Shown: positions 16,551 through 26,611, counted from the first letter of the stretch. The stretch: 48,222 bases of DNA from Emticicia agri (GCA_945860265.1 CAMAQF010000024.1:1-48222), one strand, 5' to 3'. A program made the numbers and translations. The notes: a model not told the origin generated them from the sequence alone.

Positions 16551-18647
16551 CTAAAGTTTTAGAATTGTAAACTCAACTCTGCGATTCTTTTTGCGGGTTT
16601 CTTCGGTGGCATTGCTTGCAATCGGTTTCGACTGACCCCAACCTTTGGTCTGAATTCGTTTTGTGTCAATTTGACCCTTTTCTACCAAATATTTTTTTAC
16701 CTCATTGGCCCTTTCCTGCGAAAGTTTTACGTTGAGAATCATATTTTCATCGCTGCCATCAGTGTGCCCTTCAATGATAACTTGCATCGTTGGGTACTCT
16801 TGCATCAACTTAATAATTCGGTTGAGTTCGGGGTAAGAGGCTGATAAAATATCAAACTTACTTTGATTGAAAAAAAGGTTGTTCAAAACCATCGTTTGTC
16901 CTTCTTTTATAGGAATTAAGCTGATGTTTTTCTTAATTTCCCTAAAACGACGATCTTTTGAAAGGTCGAGGTTTTCGCTAATACTAATAAAACCTTTCTT
17001 TGATGCATTCAAACTATACGCTTTTTTAAGCGGCACTATCATTTTATATTCACCAGTTTCGGGGTCGAATTCGGCTACAATTTTATCAGTACCTGTGCTA
17101 TCATTCAGCAATTCCATGACTACTTCTGCCGAAATAGTTTTTTTATCGAAGGCATTTATAACTGTTCCTGAAATAATGGCAACTGGGTCTGGTCTGATTG
17201 AAGGAAAAAGTTTTATACGAAAAATGTCTTCTTTACCAATAGAAAGTTCATCAGAACTAAAATAGGCATGTTCGCCCGATGCTGGAATGGTAAAATATCC
17301 ATCCCATTTTGAGGTATTTATCAAATCTCCGATATTTTCTGGTTCGCTCCAATTAGTCCAGGTACTATCGAGTCTTTTAGTCAGAAAAATGTCGTTTTTA
17401 CCATAACCTGGGAAACCAGCTGTTGAAAAATATAGCGTTTTTGAGTCGGCGGCGATGAATGGTGAGCCTTCATCTTCTGCAGTATTTATATTTACACCCA
17501 TATTTAAAGGTTTTGACCAGAGCTCATTCGTTAGAAATGAGACATATAAATCTCTACTTCCAAAACTATCCATTCTTTCGCATGACATAACAAGTACTTT
17601 TCCGTTAGGGGCTAACGAAAATTCAACAACTTTTTCTCTGTTGTAATAATCGCTAATTTTGACTTCTTTCGGTAATTTCCAGCCTAATTTATCCCTTTTT
17701 GACACAGAAAGACCTTGTCGTAAAGTACCGTCGGGCATATAAATATTTAAGACATAGATGCTTTTACCGTCAGCAGATATAGTTGTGACTGCGTTGTTTT
17801 CTGAAGTATTTATTGGTTCATTTATATTTTCTGATTCTCCCCAAGTTCCGTCAGATTGAACTTTAGAAAACCAAACATCTTGTGCTTTATTTTTGCCTTT
17901 GTTTAAGTCGTGTCCTAATCGAGTAAAGTATAGTGTTTTACCATCAGGTGTAATTACTGGTGCAACTTCACCTGTTTTTGAATTTACACCTTTTCCCAGA
18001 TTTTCTTTAATAATTTCTTTCGGAATATCTTTTGCCAGATTTATTTTTGCTTCAAAAGGCAAATCAATTTCCGAAATTCCAATGGCATCAATTTGGTTAT
18101 AACCTGGAATTTTTGCGGGAGCAACAATCAATTTAATGGCATAAACTCTATATTCAGTTTGAGGAATAATGATATTGCTCATTCTACCTTTTTCTGTTGG
18201 ATCATCTTCTTTATTTTCGTGAATAATGTATTCTCTATCAGTTGAATCATAAGCTAAAACCCTTATTATAGCACCAGCACCCCAGTTTTCTCCAATGGAA
18301 ACTTGTTTAATTCTGACGGGATTTTCAAAACCAACTTTAATGTATTCCTCAGCATAAGTATCAGCACCAGCTGTCGACCACGCACATACACTTTCGCCAT
18401 TTTGCGGTAATTTATTTGGACTTCCCAATACCTGAATTGCTCGATATTGTGGTCCAGGATTACTCGCATCAGCTCTTTCCGACGAAAAGCCAAGTACCTT
18501 ACTTGCCCATTGGATTTTGGGTTGAGTAAACGCTGTTTCGGTCGAAAAAAGTACTAATAAGAGTGTACCAAATTGCAATAATGAGGTAATGAAATAAGAT
18601 TTATGAGACACATCTTGAGTGAAAAACATTTTCTTTGGAGTAAACAC
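16551..18647 (-). CDS. PD40 beta-propeller / OmpA-domain envelope protein
   Basis: 698 residues: a signal peptide in the first ~42 residues (ATG at 18647, alternative at 18629), then a discoidin-like beta domain of ~150 residues (YIKVGFENPVRIKQVSI). A TolB-like PD40 propeller follows with repeated strands (APVITPDGKTLYFTR, TTISADGKSIYVL, SPFIAADSKTLYFST), then a carboxypeptidase-regulatory-like beta domain (AIISGTVINAFDKKTISAEV). The C-terminal OmpA peptidoglycan-binding domain (VIIEGHTDGSDENM, SQERANEVKKYL, ETRKKNRRVEF) ends the protein. This layout is common in Bacteroidota PorE-like and gliding-associated proteins that tie outer-membrane assemblies to peptidoglycan. A good promoter lies upstream at 18734-18766. 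Confidence 0.88.
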   Translation of the reverse strand: MFTPKKMFFTQDVSHKSYFITSLLQFGTLLLVLFSTETAFTQPKIQWASKVLGFSSERADASNPGPQYRAIQVLGSPNKLPQNGESVCAWSTAGADTYAEEYIKVGFENPVRIKQVSIGENWGAGAIIRVLAYDSTDREYIIHENKEDDPTEKGRMSNIIIPQTEYRVYAIKLIVAPAKIPGYNQIDAIGISEIDLPFEAKINLAKDIPKEIIKENLGKGVNSKTGEVAPVITPDGKTLYFTRLGHDLNKGKNKAQDVWFSKVQSDGTWGESENINEPINTSENNAVTTISADGKSIYVLNIYMPDGTLRQGLSVSKRDKLGWKLPKEVKISDYYNREKVVEFSLAPNGKVLVMSCERMDSFGSRDLYVSFLTNELWSKPLNMGVNINTAEDEGSPFIAADSKTLYFSTAGFPGYGKNDIFLTKRLDSTWTNWSEPENIGDLINTSKWDGYFTIPASGEHAYFSSDELSIGKEDIFRIKLFPSIRPDPVAIISGTVINAFDKKTISAEVVMELLNDSTGTDKIVAEFDPETGEYKMIVPLKKAYSLNASKKGFISISENLDLSKDRRFREIKKNISLIPIKEGQTMVLNNLFFNQSKFDILSASYPELNRIIKLMQEYPTMQVIIEGHTDGSDENMILNVKLSQERANEVKKYLVEKGQIDTKRIQTKGWGQSKPIASNATEETRKKNRRVEFTILKL

Positions 18648-19003
18648 TGTTTTTTGCTCTAATTGGATTAGTTTTTAGTTGTATGTAACGAAAGTATGCA
18701 ATTTTAGCAAATTATCAAAATTATCAACATTTACAAAGATAGTATCATGTTTAGTTTTTTTGCAAATTTCCTAAAATAAGTCCGTAATTTATTTATCATC
18801 AGATAATTATCAATTTTATTTGTTGATTTTTATTAGGCGTTTTTTATGTAAATATTCATTTAACGTTTTATTAACAAAATATTCTTCTAAAAATTCAACA
18901 AATACTTTCATTCTTACGTTTTGTTTATGAATTTAGCAGAAGAATTTAAAAAATGGCCGCATTCACGGTCTGATGTAATTAATATTTAAAAGCTCATATT
19001 AAA
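18648..19003. other. Divergent intergenic region, 356 bases
   Basis: A very AT-rich region between the PD40-OmpA gene and the cytochrome c gene. It carries the minus-strand promoter above. For the plus-strand gene a TTTG lies at 18921-18924 but no clean TAnnTTTG follows. No ORF of note was seen. Confidence 0.5.
18734..18766 (-). promoter_or_regulatory. Bacteroidota-type promoter for the PD40-OmpA gene
   Basis: On the minus strand, a TTTG -33 box (18763-18766) and a perfect TATCTTTG -7 box (18734-18741) are separated by 21 bases, within the spacing known for sigma-ABfr promoters. The predicted 5' leader is about 80 bases. Confidence 0.6.
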
Positions 19004-19324
19004 ATGAAAAAATCACTCCTGACCGTTGCGGTAGTACTTGCCATTGCATCAGTATCAAAAGCACAAACAAAGATTCCACCAGATGTTGAGAAGTTACTTC
19101 AAAAAAATACATGTTTAGCTTGCCATAGAGTTGATACACGTTTGGTTGGTCCTGCATATAAAGAGGTAATGAAAAAGAAAAAATATAAGCCGGAGCAAAT
19201 TGTAGAACTCATCTACAAGCCTATTCCCTCTAACTGGGAAGGATATCCGCCAATGGCTGCTTTATCAAATGTTCCGAAAGACGAAGCATTGAAAATCGCA
19301 AAATGGATTGCTACTTTGAAGTAA
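19004..19324 (+). CDS. Small exported class I cytochrome c
   Basis: 106 residues. The signal peptide is MKKSLLTVAVVLAIASVSKA. One heme-binding motif, CLACH (Cys37, Cys40, His41), is followed by LVGPAYKEV, the usual Gly-Pro stretch of cytochrome c551/c552. The likely axial Met is Met84 in YPPMAAL. It is a periplasmic or outer-leaflet single-heme electron carrier, about 85 residues when mature, normal for the c551 type. It is a monocistronic gene with a strong terminator 20 bases after the stop. The redox partner is not visible in the window. Confidence 0.92.
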   Translation: MKKSLLTVAVVLAIASVSKAQTKIPPDVEKLLQKNTCLACHRVDTRLVGPAYKEVMKKKKYKPEQIVELIYKPIPSNWEGYPPMAALSNVPKDEALKIAKWIATLK

Positions 19325-19342
19325 TCTGGTAAAATAATCAAA

Positions 19343-19380
19343 AAAATAGCCTCTGTTGAATTATCAGCAGAGGCTATTTT
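19343..19380 (+). terminator. Bidirectional hairpin terminator
   Basis: AAAATAGCCTCTG pairs with CAGAGGCTATTTT, with a few further pairs (including one G-T) towards a 6-base loop. A-runs on the left and T-runs on the right allow use by both the cytochrome c gene and the convergent DivIC-like gene. Confidence 0.9.
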
Positions 19381-19394
19381 AATATACATCCTTA

Positions 19395-19727
19395 TTATTT
19401 ATCTTCGTTGTCTGCTTCAACCGATTTATTATTTTCATCAACTACTACAAAAACTGTTTCGCCAGTTTTTTTCATTAAATATTTTTCACGAGCAAATTTT
19501 TCCATTGATTTATGATTGCCCATAACTTCCCGTTCTTCTTCTTTTACTTTTTTGAGTTCTTCGATATAATATTCTTGCTGATTTTCTAAATCAGAGAGTT
19601 TATTTAGTAGCCTAAACTGAGCTATTAGATTGCTGCCGTCGAAGAATGATACCCAAATCAGTAAACCCAAAAGAGTAATTACATAAAAACGATATTTATT
19701 TATAAATTTTGGAACGTAGATTTTCAT
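19395..19727 (-). CDS. FtsB/DivIC-like septum formation protein
   Basis: 110 residues: a short cytosolic N-terminus, one membrane helix (FYVITLLGLLIWVSFF), then a periplasmic coiled coil (LLNKLSDLENQQEYYIEELKK and onward), and the family ending SMEKFAREKYLMKKTGETVFVV, where the A-R-E-x-Y/L-x-K-x-x-E pattern is diagnostic. FtsB/DivIC acts with FtsL and FtsQ/DivIB in the divisome to activate septal peptidoglycan synthesis. It lies downstream of eno in the same direction, as in many bacteria, though here a terminator stands between them. Confidence 0.9.
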   Translation of the reverse strand: MKIYVPKFINKYRFYVITLLGLLIWVSFFDGSNLIAQFRLLNKLSDLENQQEYYIEELKKVKEEEREVMGNHKSMEKFAREKYLMKKTGETVFVVVDENNKSVEADNEDK

Positions 19728-19774
19728 TTTGGGAGTTTTTTAAAGCACCTTGATAATTCAAAAGTAGGAAAAAC

Positions 19775-19808
19775 AAAAAAGTCTGCCAACATTTTGGCAG
19801 ACTTTTTT
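19775..19808 (-). terminator. Hairpin terminator downstream of eno
   Basis: GTCTGCCAA (19781-19789) pairs with TTGGCAGAC (19794-19802) around a 4-base loop, flanked by six As on the left and six Ts on the right. It works in either direction and separates eno from the DivIC-like gene. Confidence 0.9.
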
Positions 19809-19827
19809 GTTTTTGAATCAATAATAT

Positions 19828-19885
19828 ATGGACGACGGACTATAGAATTTCAATCTGTTGTCCGTTCACTATGGACTATTGACTA
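19828..19885. repeat. Degenerate short-word repeat 3' of eno
   Basis: The 58-base spacer is built from repeated words: GGACTAT occurs twice (within CGGACTATAG and ATGGACTATTG), with the variants GGACGACGGACT and TTGACTA and the inverted word TTGTCC. It lies between the eno stop and the eno terminator. Similar degenerate strings occur in other Bacteroidota spacers, from memory. Confidence 0.35.
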
Positions 19886-19887
19886 AA

Positions 19888-21168
<1,281 letters not shown>

Positions 21169-21365
21169 CTAAAACTTGTAAGTATTATGTATTTTGGTTA
21201 TAATAAATATTTGAATTGTCCAAAAAAACAGTATTATATTTGGCATTATTGGTAAAATTAGCTAAATTTTTAGTATCGGACAAATTCAATATGTGAATTA
21301 TTCATTAAATAAAACTATTGAAAGTCTAAAAACGAGTATCAATCATCCAAAAACGAACATGATAA

Positions 21366-22250
21366 TTAAACAATGTTCATTGTCTGCTCCTTAATTTTCT
21401 CTAATTCGTCTTTCATCTGAACAACCAATCGCTGAATTACCGAATCATTAGCTTTCGAGCCGATTGTGTTTATTTCACGACCAATTTCTTGAGCGATAAA
21501 ATTAAGCTTTTTGCCATTTGAAGCAATTTTTAGCTCTTGAACGAAATATTCCAAATGGTTTTTCAGTCGAACTTTTTCTTCTGAAATATCAAATTTTTCT
21601 ACGTAATAAATCAACTCTTGCTCGAAACGATTCTTATCGAAAGTATCGCTCGATGACCATTCAGCAACTGCCTTCTCGATACGCTCACGCACTACTGGAA
21701 TACGTTTTGGGTCTTGCTCTTCAATTTGTGAAAGTAAATCAGCAATGCTCTGAATATAATCTTCAAACTTCGCTGCAGTATTACTACCTTCTTGTGTACG
21801 GAATTCTTTGCACTTCGTAATAGCTTGACTGATAGCACTTTTCATTAAATCCCACTCAGCTTTGGCATTGGCCTCGGTTGCAGCATCTGTATTATAAGCA
21901 TTTGGCATCATTGAAGCCATACGCAATAATTCTGTTGGACTTGGCTCAAAACCAAGTTCGTTGGCGGTTGCTTTTAGGTCTTTAAAATAGACTTTTATAA
22001 GAGGGCGATTCACGACCGTTGCCGCACCTGACTCATCACGCGGCGTTACGTTCATGGTAAATTCTACTTTTCCACGCTCAAGTTCGGCGGTAAGAATATT
22101 TCTTATTTCGATTTCTCTTTCTGAATAGGTACGTGGAATTCGGCAATAAATATCAAAAAACTTTGAGTTTAACGATTTGATTTCGACGGTTACAGCGATT
22201 TTGGCATTCTCGACAGTTGCCGAGCCAAAACCAGTCATTGATTGAAGCAT
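21366..22250 (-). CDS. yicC: YicC-family endoribonuclease
   Basis: 294 residues, normal length. The N-terminal YicC domain begins with the hallmark MLQSMTGFGSATVE, followed by VEIKSLNSKFFDI and the conserved Arg-rich turn RIPRTYSEREIEIRNIL. The C-terminal DUF1732 domain ends ..LNFIAQEIGREINTIGSKA and QRLVVQMKDELEKIKEQ. E. coli YicC is an endoribonuclease that promotes degradation of the small RNA RyhB; in other bacteria the target is not known. The gene after it in the same direction is eno, 200 bases away. A repeat of GAATGA words lies directly upstream of its start codon. Confidence 0.93.
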   Translation of the reverse strand: MLQSMTGFGSATVENAKIAVTVEIKSLNSKFFDIYCRIPRTYSEREIEIRNILTAELERGKVEFTMNVTPRDESGAATVVNRPLIKVYFKDLKATANELGFEPSPTELLRMASMMPNAYNTDAATEANAKAEWDLMKSAISQAITKCKEFRTQEGSNTAAKFEDYIQSIADLLSQIEEQDPKRIPVVRERIEKAVAEWSSSDTFDKNRFEQELIYYVEKFDISEEKVRLKNHLEYFVQELKIASNGKKLNFIAQEIGREINTIGSKANDSVIQRLVVQMKDELEKIKEQTMNIV

Positions 22251-22255
22251 AATAT

Positions 22256-22292
22256 AATGAGCGAATGATTGAATGAGCGAATGATAGAATAT
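22256..22292. repeat. Intergenic GAATGAT-type repeat, copy 1
   Basis: AATGAGCGAATGAT occurs twice in direct orientation (22256-22269 and 22272-22285), followed by AGAATAT. A near-identical 21-base unit reappears at 24972-24992 and, inverted, at 25031-25049. Confidence 0.6.
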
Positions 22293-22497
22293 CTAGGGAC
22301 AAAACATGGTAAATATGAAAGACTCGCAATTATATCCAATAAATTAATGAATAAGATAAAGCAAATAACGTAAAAATATAGGAGATTTTCAGAAGTTTTA
22401 TGATTTGAATTAATGGAATATTTAATTTTGATGATTTAGTCAATGGCATACTTAGTAGATATTGGATGTTATCAGTAAACTTTTCTCAAAAAAACTG

Positions 22498-22505
22498 TAC
22501 TTTTG
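22498..22505 (+). promoter_or_regulatory. Possible -7 element for argS
   Basis: TACTTTTG matches TAnnTTTG and lies 53 bases before the argS ATG. The same CTGTACTTTTG-like context precedes the VRR-NUC gene at 607. No clear -33 TTTG at the usual spacing was found. Confidence 0.35.
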
Positions 22506-22558
22506 TAAACTAGAAAAACAGGTTTTCAACTTGTTTATAATAACCAGCATTACAATTT

Positions 22559-24334
22559 ATGAATATCGAGCAATCATTAAAAACGGCCATTGAAGAAGCA
22601 CTTTTGGCATTATTTCACGTAGAAGAAGAGGTTATTTTACAAGCGACTAAGAAAGATTTTGAAGGAAATTTTACTTATGTGGTATTTCCTCTAGTAAAAT
22701 CTCTAAGAAAGAATCCCGCTGAATTAGGTAATTCCATTGGTCAATTTATCAAAGATAAAAATGATTTTGTGAGCAGTTTTAATGTTGTTCAAGGGTATTT
22801 GAATATTGTATTGAATAATTCGGTTTGGATTGATATTTTAAATTCGATTTTATCGAACGATAATTTTGGGGTTTTACCAGCAAATGGTCGATCGGTGATG
22901 GTAGAGTTTTCTTCGCCAAATACCAATAAACCCCTTCACTTAGGGCATTTACGTAATAACTTTTTGGGTGCGGCTGTTTCAAATATATTAACGGCTGGCG
23001 GTTTTGATGTAGCAAAAACTTGTTTAGTCAATGATCGTGGCGTGCATATTTGCAAGTCGATGTTGGCCTATCAAAAGTACGGAAATGGAGCAACACCCGA
23101 ATCTTTAGGTATCAAAGGCGACCATTTAGCAGGGAAATTTTATGTTGAGTTTGACAAAGCCTATAAAGTCGAAATCGCACAGTTATTGGCTGAGGGCAAA
23201 ACCGAAGACGAAGCCAAGAAAATTGCTCCATTGATACTCGAAACTCAAGAAATGCTTCAAAAATGGGAGCAAGGCGATGCCGAAACAATGGCTTTGTGGC
23301 GAAAAATGAATGACTGGGTTTTTGCAGGATTTGCCGAAACATACAAAAAAATAGGTGTATCGTTTGATAAAGTTTATTATGAATCAAACACTTATTTACT
23401 CGGAAAAGATGTCGTGGAAGAAGGTTTGAAAAATGGGGTTTTCTTCAAAAAAGAAAACGGTAGTGTTTGGATTGATTTGAAAGAAGAAGGACTCGACGAA
23501 AAATTGGTGCTTCGTGCCGATGGAACTTCGGTTTATATCACGCAAGATTTAGGTACAACTGATTTGAAATTCAACGATTATCATAACGATAAGTCGATTT
23601 GGGTAGTTGGTAATGAGCAAGATTATCATTTTCAGGTGCTTTTTGCGATTATGAAAAAACTCGGTCGTGACTATGCTGATGGTTGTTATCACTTAAGCTA
23701 CGGAATGGTAGATTTGCCTTCAGGAAAAATGAAATCTCGTGAAGGAACTGTTGTTGATGCCGATGAATTGGTAACTGAAATGATTGAAACTGCCGCCGAA
23801 ACTACTCGTGAACGCGGCAAAATTGATGATTTTAGTAAAGAAGAAGCTGGAAATCTTTTCCAGATGTTGGCTTTGGGTGCTTTGAAATATTTCTTGTTAA
23901 AAGTTGAACCGAAGAAAAGAATGCTCTTTAATCCAGCAGAATCAATTGATTTTCAAGGAAATACAGGACCGTTTATTCAATATACTCACGCTCGTATCTG
24001 TTCGATTTTACGCAAAGCCGAGTCTCATAATGTGGCAATGAATAAACAAGTGAAAGCAGTTGAGTTATTAAAACCAGAATTAGAATTGATTTATGCTTTG
24101 AACGAATATCCTTCTGCCATAAAGAAAGCGGGAGATGAATATTCTCCAGCCATCATTGCCAATTATGTCTATGAGTTAGCCAAAACTTTTAATCAGTTCT
24201 ACGCTGAAGTCTCGATTATGAATGAAACCGATAGCTATAAACAACAATTTAGACTATCATTAATAAAAGTTGTTGCCGAAACAATTAGTAAAGCTACTGG
24301 GTTATTAGGAATAGAAGTCCCTTCACGGATGTAA
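22559..24334 (+). CDS. argS: Arginyl-tRNA synthetase
   Basis: 591 residues. It charges tRNA-Arg with arginine using ATP in the cytosol. The N-terminal Arg_tRNA_synt_N domain (ADD1, residues ~1-100) is followed by the class I catalytic core with VEFSSPNTNKPLHLGHLRNN, where HLGH is the HIGH motif (127-130). KMKSREGT near residue 390 stands in for KMSKS. The C-terminal DALR anticodon-binding domain ends LIKVVAETISKATGLLGIEVPSRM, the typical ArgRS ending. Length is normal (~560-600). The GPx-like gene begins 19 bases later and is likely co-transcribed. Confidence 0.98.
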   Translation: MNIEQSLKTAIEEALLALFHVEEEVILQATKKDFEGNFTYVVFPLVKSLRKNPAELGNSIGQFIKDKNDFVSSFNVVQGYLNIVLNNSVWIDILNSILSNDNFGVLPANGRSVMVEFSSPNTNKPLHLGHLRNNFLGAAVSNILTAGGFDVAKTCLVNDRGVHICKSMLAYQKYGNGATPESLGIKGDHLAGKFYVEFDKAYKVEIAQLLAEGKTEDEAKKIAPLILETQEMLQKWEQGDAETMALWRKMNDWVFAGFAETYKKIGVSFDKVYYESNTYLLGKDVVEEGLKNGVFFKKENGSVWIDLKEEGLDEKLVLRADGTSVYITQDLGTTDLKFNDYHNDKSIWVVGNEQDYHFQVLFAIMKKLGRDYADGCYHLSYGMVDLPSGKMKSREGTVVDADELVTEMIETAAETTRERGKIDDFSKEEAGNLFQMLALGALKYFLLKVEPKKRMLFNPAESIDFQGNTGPFIQYTHARICSILRKAESHNVAMNKQVKAVELLKPELELIYALNEYPSAIKKAGDEYSPAIIANYVYELAKTFNQFYAEVSIMNETDSYKQQFRLSLIKVVAETISKATGLLGIEVPSRM

Positions 24335-24353
24335 TCACATATCTAATCTAAAT

Positions 24354-24968
24354 ATGACTATGAAAAGGAAAATCGTTTTTGCAACAGTTTCTATTTTAAC
24401 ACTGACAAGTCTTATGAGTTTTCGTCTAATCAAGATGCTTTTTTCTGATAAGAAAATGGTGTCTGTAAAACCAGCAAATGTAATGGCAAAAGGTTCGTTT
24501 TATGATTTCAGTTTGAAATCGCTCGATGGCAAAGAAACCATCGATTTTTCAAAATATAAAGGCAAAAAGGTTGTGGTTTTAAATACTGCCTCCGAGTGTG
24601 GTTATACACCACAATACGCTGATTGGCAAGCATTTAACAAAGAATATGGCGATAAAATAGTAGTTTTGGGTGTACCTGCAAATAATTTTGGTGGACAAGA
24701 ACCAGGTACAAATAAAGAAATTGCTTCATTTTGTCAGAAAAACTATGGTGTAACTTTTCAAATGCTCGAAAAAATAAGTGTTGTTGGTAGCGACCAACAC
24801 CCATTATATAAGTGGTTAAGTAAAAAAGATTTAAACGGTTGGAACGATAAAGAACCAACTTGGAATTTCTGTAAATACGTAATCAATGAGAAAGGTGAAG
24901 TTTCTCATTTCTTTGCTTCTGGAGTAAAACCAAATTCACCAGAATTTAAAAAAGCAATAGGTATTTAA
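24354..24968 (+). CDS. Glutathione-peroxidase-like thiol peroxidase
   Basis: 204 residues: an N-terminal hydrophobic segment (KIVFATVSILTLTSLMSF) that acts as a signal anchor, then a complete GPx fold. The active-site signature is VVLNTASECGYTPQY with Cys, not selenocysteine, as the peroxidatic residue; the Gln (FGGQEPG) and Trp-Asn (TWNFCKYV) partners of the catalytic tetrad are present. Cys-type bacterial GPx proteins normally use thioredoxin rather than glutathione. The membrane anchor suggests a periplasmic role, which is less common than the cytosolic form. An alternative ATG lies 6 bases downstream at 24360. It probably shares argS transcription. Confidence 0.9.
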   Translation: MTMKRKIVFATVSILTLTSLMSFRLIKMLFSDKKMVSVKPANVMAKGSFYDFSLKSLDGKETIDFSKYKGKKVVVLNTASECGYTPQYADWQAFNKEYGDKIVVLGVPANNFGGQEPGTNKEIASFCQKNYGVTFQMLEKISVVGSDQHPLYKWLSKKDLNGWNDKEPTWNFCKYVINEKGEVSHFFASGVKPNSPEFKKAIGI

Positions 24969-24971
24969 AAA

Positions 24972-25049
24972 AATGAGTGAATGATAGAATATTTGAAAGA
25001 GTGAATAAAAAACATATTCATTTTGGTCTTAATATTCAATCATTCACCC
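24972..25049. repeat. Intergenic GAATGAT-type repeat, inverted pair
   Basis: AATGAGTGAATGATAGAAT (24972-24990) resembles the unit upstream of yicC with one mismatch. An inverted partner, AATATTCAATCATTCACCC (25031-25049), can pair with 24975-24994 to form an imperfect stem of about 17 base pairs across a ~36-base loop between the GPx and menA genes. Confidence 0.6.
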
Positions 25050-25068
25050 ATAACTTATTTAATCATTT

Positions 25069-25950
25069 ATGAAACATTGGCTATCTGCGGCTCGTCCACG
25101 CACCCTTCCTTTAGCTTTAGCTAGTATTTTTATGGGTAGTTTTTTAGCAGCATCTGCAGGTCAGTTTGACTGGCTAATTTTTTCCTTATGCTGTCTTACA
25201 ACTATTGCTTTGCAAGTACTTTCAAATTTTGCTAACGACTATGGCGATACGCAAAATGGAGCAGATTTAGCAGGCAGGATTGGCCCTCAACGAGCCGTGC
25301 AATCTGGAGCCATTACTTCCAAGCAAATGCTTAATGGAATTTATATTTTGACGGTTATTTGCCTAATTTTTGGTGTTTCACTACTCTATTTTTCTTTAAA
25401 AGATATCTCAATTCAAGCATTTTGGGGATTTTTTGGAATTGGATTACTTTCAATACTGGCTGCATATACTTATACAGCAGGCAAAAATCCTTACGGTTAT
25501 GCAGGTTTAGGCGATATTTCGGTTTTGATTTTCTTCGGTTTAGTTGGGGTGTTAGGAAGCAATTATTTATTCACTAAAACCTTCGTTTGGGTAAATGTAC
25601 TCCCTGCTGTAAGTTGTGGACTTTTTGCAACTGGTGTTTTGAATATAAATAACATTAGAGATATTGAATCGGATACTCGTGCTGGCAAAAAGACAATCCC
25701 GGCTCGATTAGGTAAAAGAAAAGCAATTATTTACCACTGGTTAATACTCGGTTTAGGTATGATAAGTATTTTGACATTCAGCATTTTACAAGGAGAAAGT
25801 AAATTTTATTATATTTTTGTATTCCCTTTGTTTTTCTGGAATGGAATAAAGGTTGCTCGTTTGCCAAATCCTGACCCAATGCTTAAACAAATGGCATTGT
25901 CAACTTTGTTTTTTGTCTTATTATTTGGCTTAACAATTATCTTCGACTAA
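25069..25950 (+). CDS. menA: 1,4-dihydroxy-2-naphthoate polyprenyltransferase
   Basis: 293 residues, an eight- or nine-helix UbiA-family integral membrane enzyme. It attaches the prenyl tail to 1,4-dihydroxy-2-naphthoate in menaquinone biosynthesis. The two Mg-pyrophosphate-binding aspartate motifs are visible: NFANDYGDTQNGAD (residues ~63-76) and NNIRDIESDTRAGKKT (~197-212). The N-terminus WLSAARPRTLPLALASIFMGS is typical of MenA. It starts 19 bases after the repeat hairpin, which may uncouple it from argS and the GPx gene. Menaquinone as the sole respiratory quinone fits Bacteroidota. Confidence 0.95.
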   Translation: MKHWLSAARPRTLPLALASIFMGSFLAASAGQFDWLIFSLCCLTTIALQVLSNFANDYGDTQNGADLAGRIGPQRAVQSGAITSKQMLNGIYILTVICLIFGVSLLYFSLKDISIQAFWGFFGIGLLSILAAYTYTAGKNPYGYAGLGDISVLIFFGLVGVLGSNYLFTKTFVWVNVLPAVSCGLFATGVLNINNIRDIESDTRAGKKTIPARLGKRKAIIYHWLILGLGMISILTFSILQGESKFYYIFVFPLFFWNGIKVARLPNPDPMLKQMALSTLFFVLLFGLTIIFD

Positions 25951-26005
25951 AATATATTAGAGTCTAATTTCTTAAATTTCTTTTACGTTAAATTTTTCTA
26001 ATTAT

Positions 26006-26611
26006 CTATTTTCCTCCCGGTACTTTTGATGCTAAAAATTTTTCTTCATTGGCTCTGATTTTAACCAAAACTCTGCGATTTTTTCGTCTCCCTTCTGGAG
26101 TACTGTTACTTTCTATTGGCATAGTTGCACCATAACCAGCAATTGCCAATCTATCCGCCGTTACAGCATGAGTTTTAAAATATAAGGCTACTGTTTTAGC
26201 TCGCATTTCCGACAGTTTCTTGTTATTCAGTTGATTACCACTACTATCGGCATGACCTTCTATAAAAATTTCCTTAAATGGATACTGACTTAAAACGCTA
26301 GAAATATCATCTAATGTTCCAATCGCATCTGATGATAAACGTTCAGAACTTGATTCAAAATAAAAATCTGGCTGAAGGGTAATACTGATGCCTTCCGAAG
26401 TGCGGATAACGTCAGCTTTTTGGCTCGACGCACCAATTAGGTCTGTTGCCAAAAAGTCAAGCATTTTGCCTATTTTAACTGCAGCTTCGGCGGCGGCGGG
26501 GTCATTCTTGCGACTATTGTTTTTTTTTATAGTTATATTTTTTGAAGAATTACAAGAGACAATCACATTAAAAATAATGGCTAAACTTGCGAAAAGATAC
26601 AGTGATTTCAT
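26006..26611 (-). CDS. OmpA-family outer-membrane lipoprotein
   Basis: 201 residues. The N-terminus is a lipoprotein signal peptide (YLFASLAIIFNVIVSC) with acylation at Cys20. A short linker follows, then an OmpA/MotB peptidoglycan-binding domain over residues ~85-190: FYFESSSERLSSDAIGTL, EIFIEGHADSSGNQLNNKKL, and ESNSTPEGRRKNRRVLVKI. Being Pal-like, it should tether the outer membrane to peptidoglycan. A promoter lies upstream at 26658-26686, divergent from the TPR gene. It is the second OmpA-type gene in the window. Confidence 0.9.
   Translation of the reverse strand: MKSLYLFASLAIIFNVIVSCNSSKNITIKKNNSRKNDPAAAEAAVKIGKMLDFLATDLIGASSQKADVIRTSEGISITLQPDFYFESSSERLSSDAIGTLDDISSVLSQYPFKEIFIEGHADSSGNQLNNKKLSEMRAKTVALYFKTHAVTADRLAIAGYGATMPIESNSTPEGRRKNRRVLVKIRANEEKFLASKVPGGK

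Larger units (their letters stand above)
22251..22558. other. Divergent intergenic region between yicC and argS
   Basis: 308 bases. It holds the GAATGAT repeat next to yicC and a possible argS -7 element, TACTTTTG at 22498-22505. The remainder is AT-rich with no ORF or RNA gene recognised. Confidence 0.5.

Noticed and set aside
24580..24610. Selenocysteine in the glutathione-peroxidase-like gene
   Set aside because: The active-site codon in NTASECGYT is TGT (Cys); no in-frame TGA is present.
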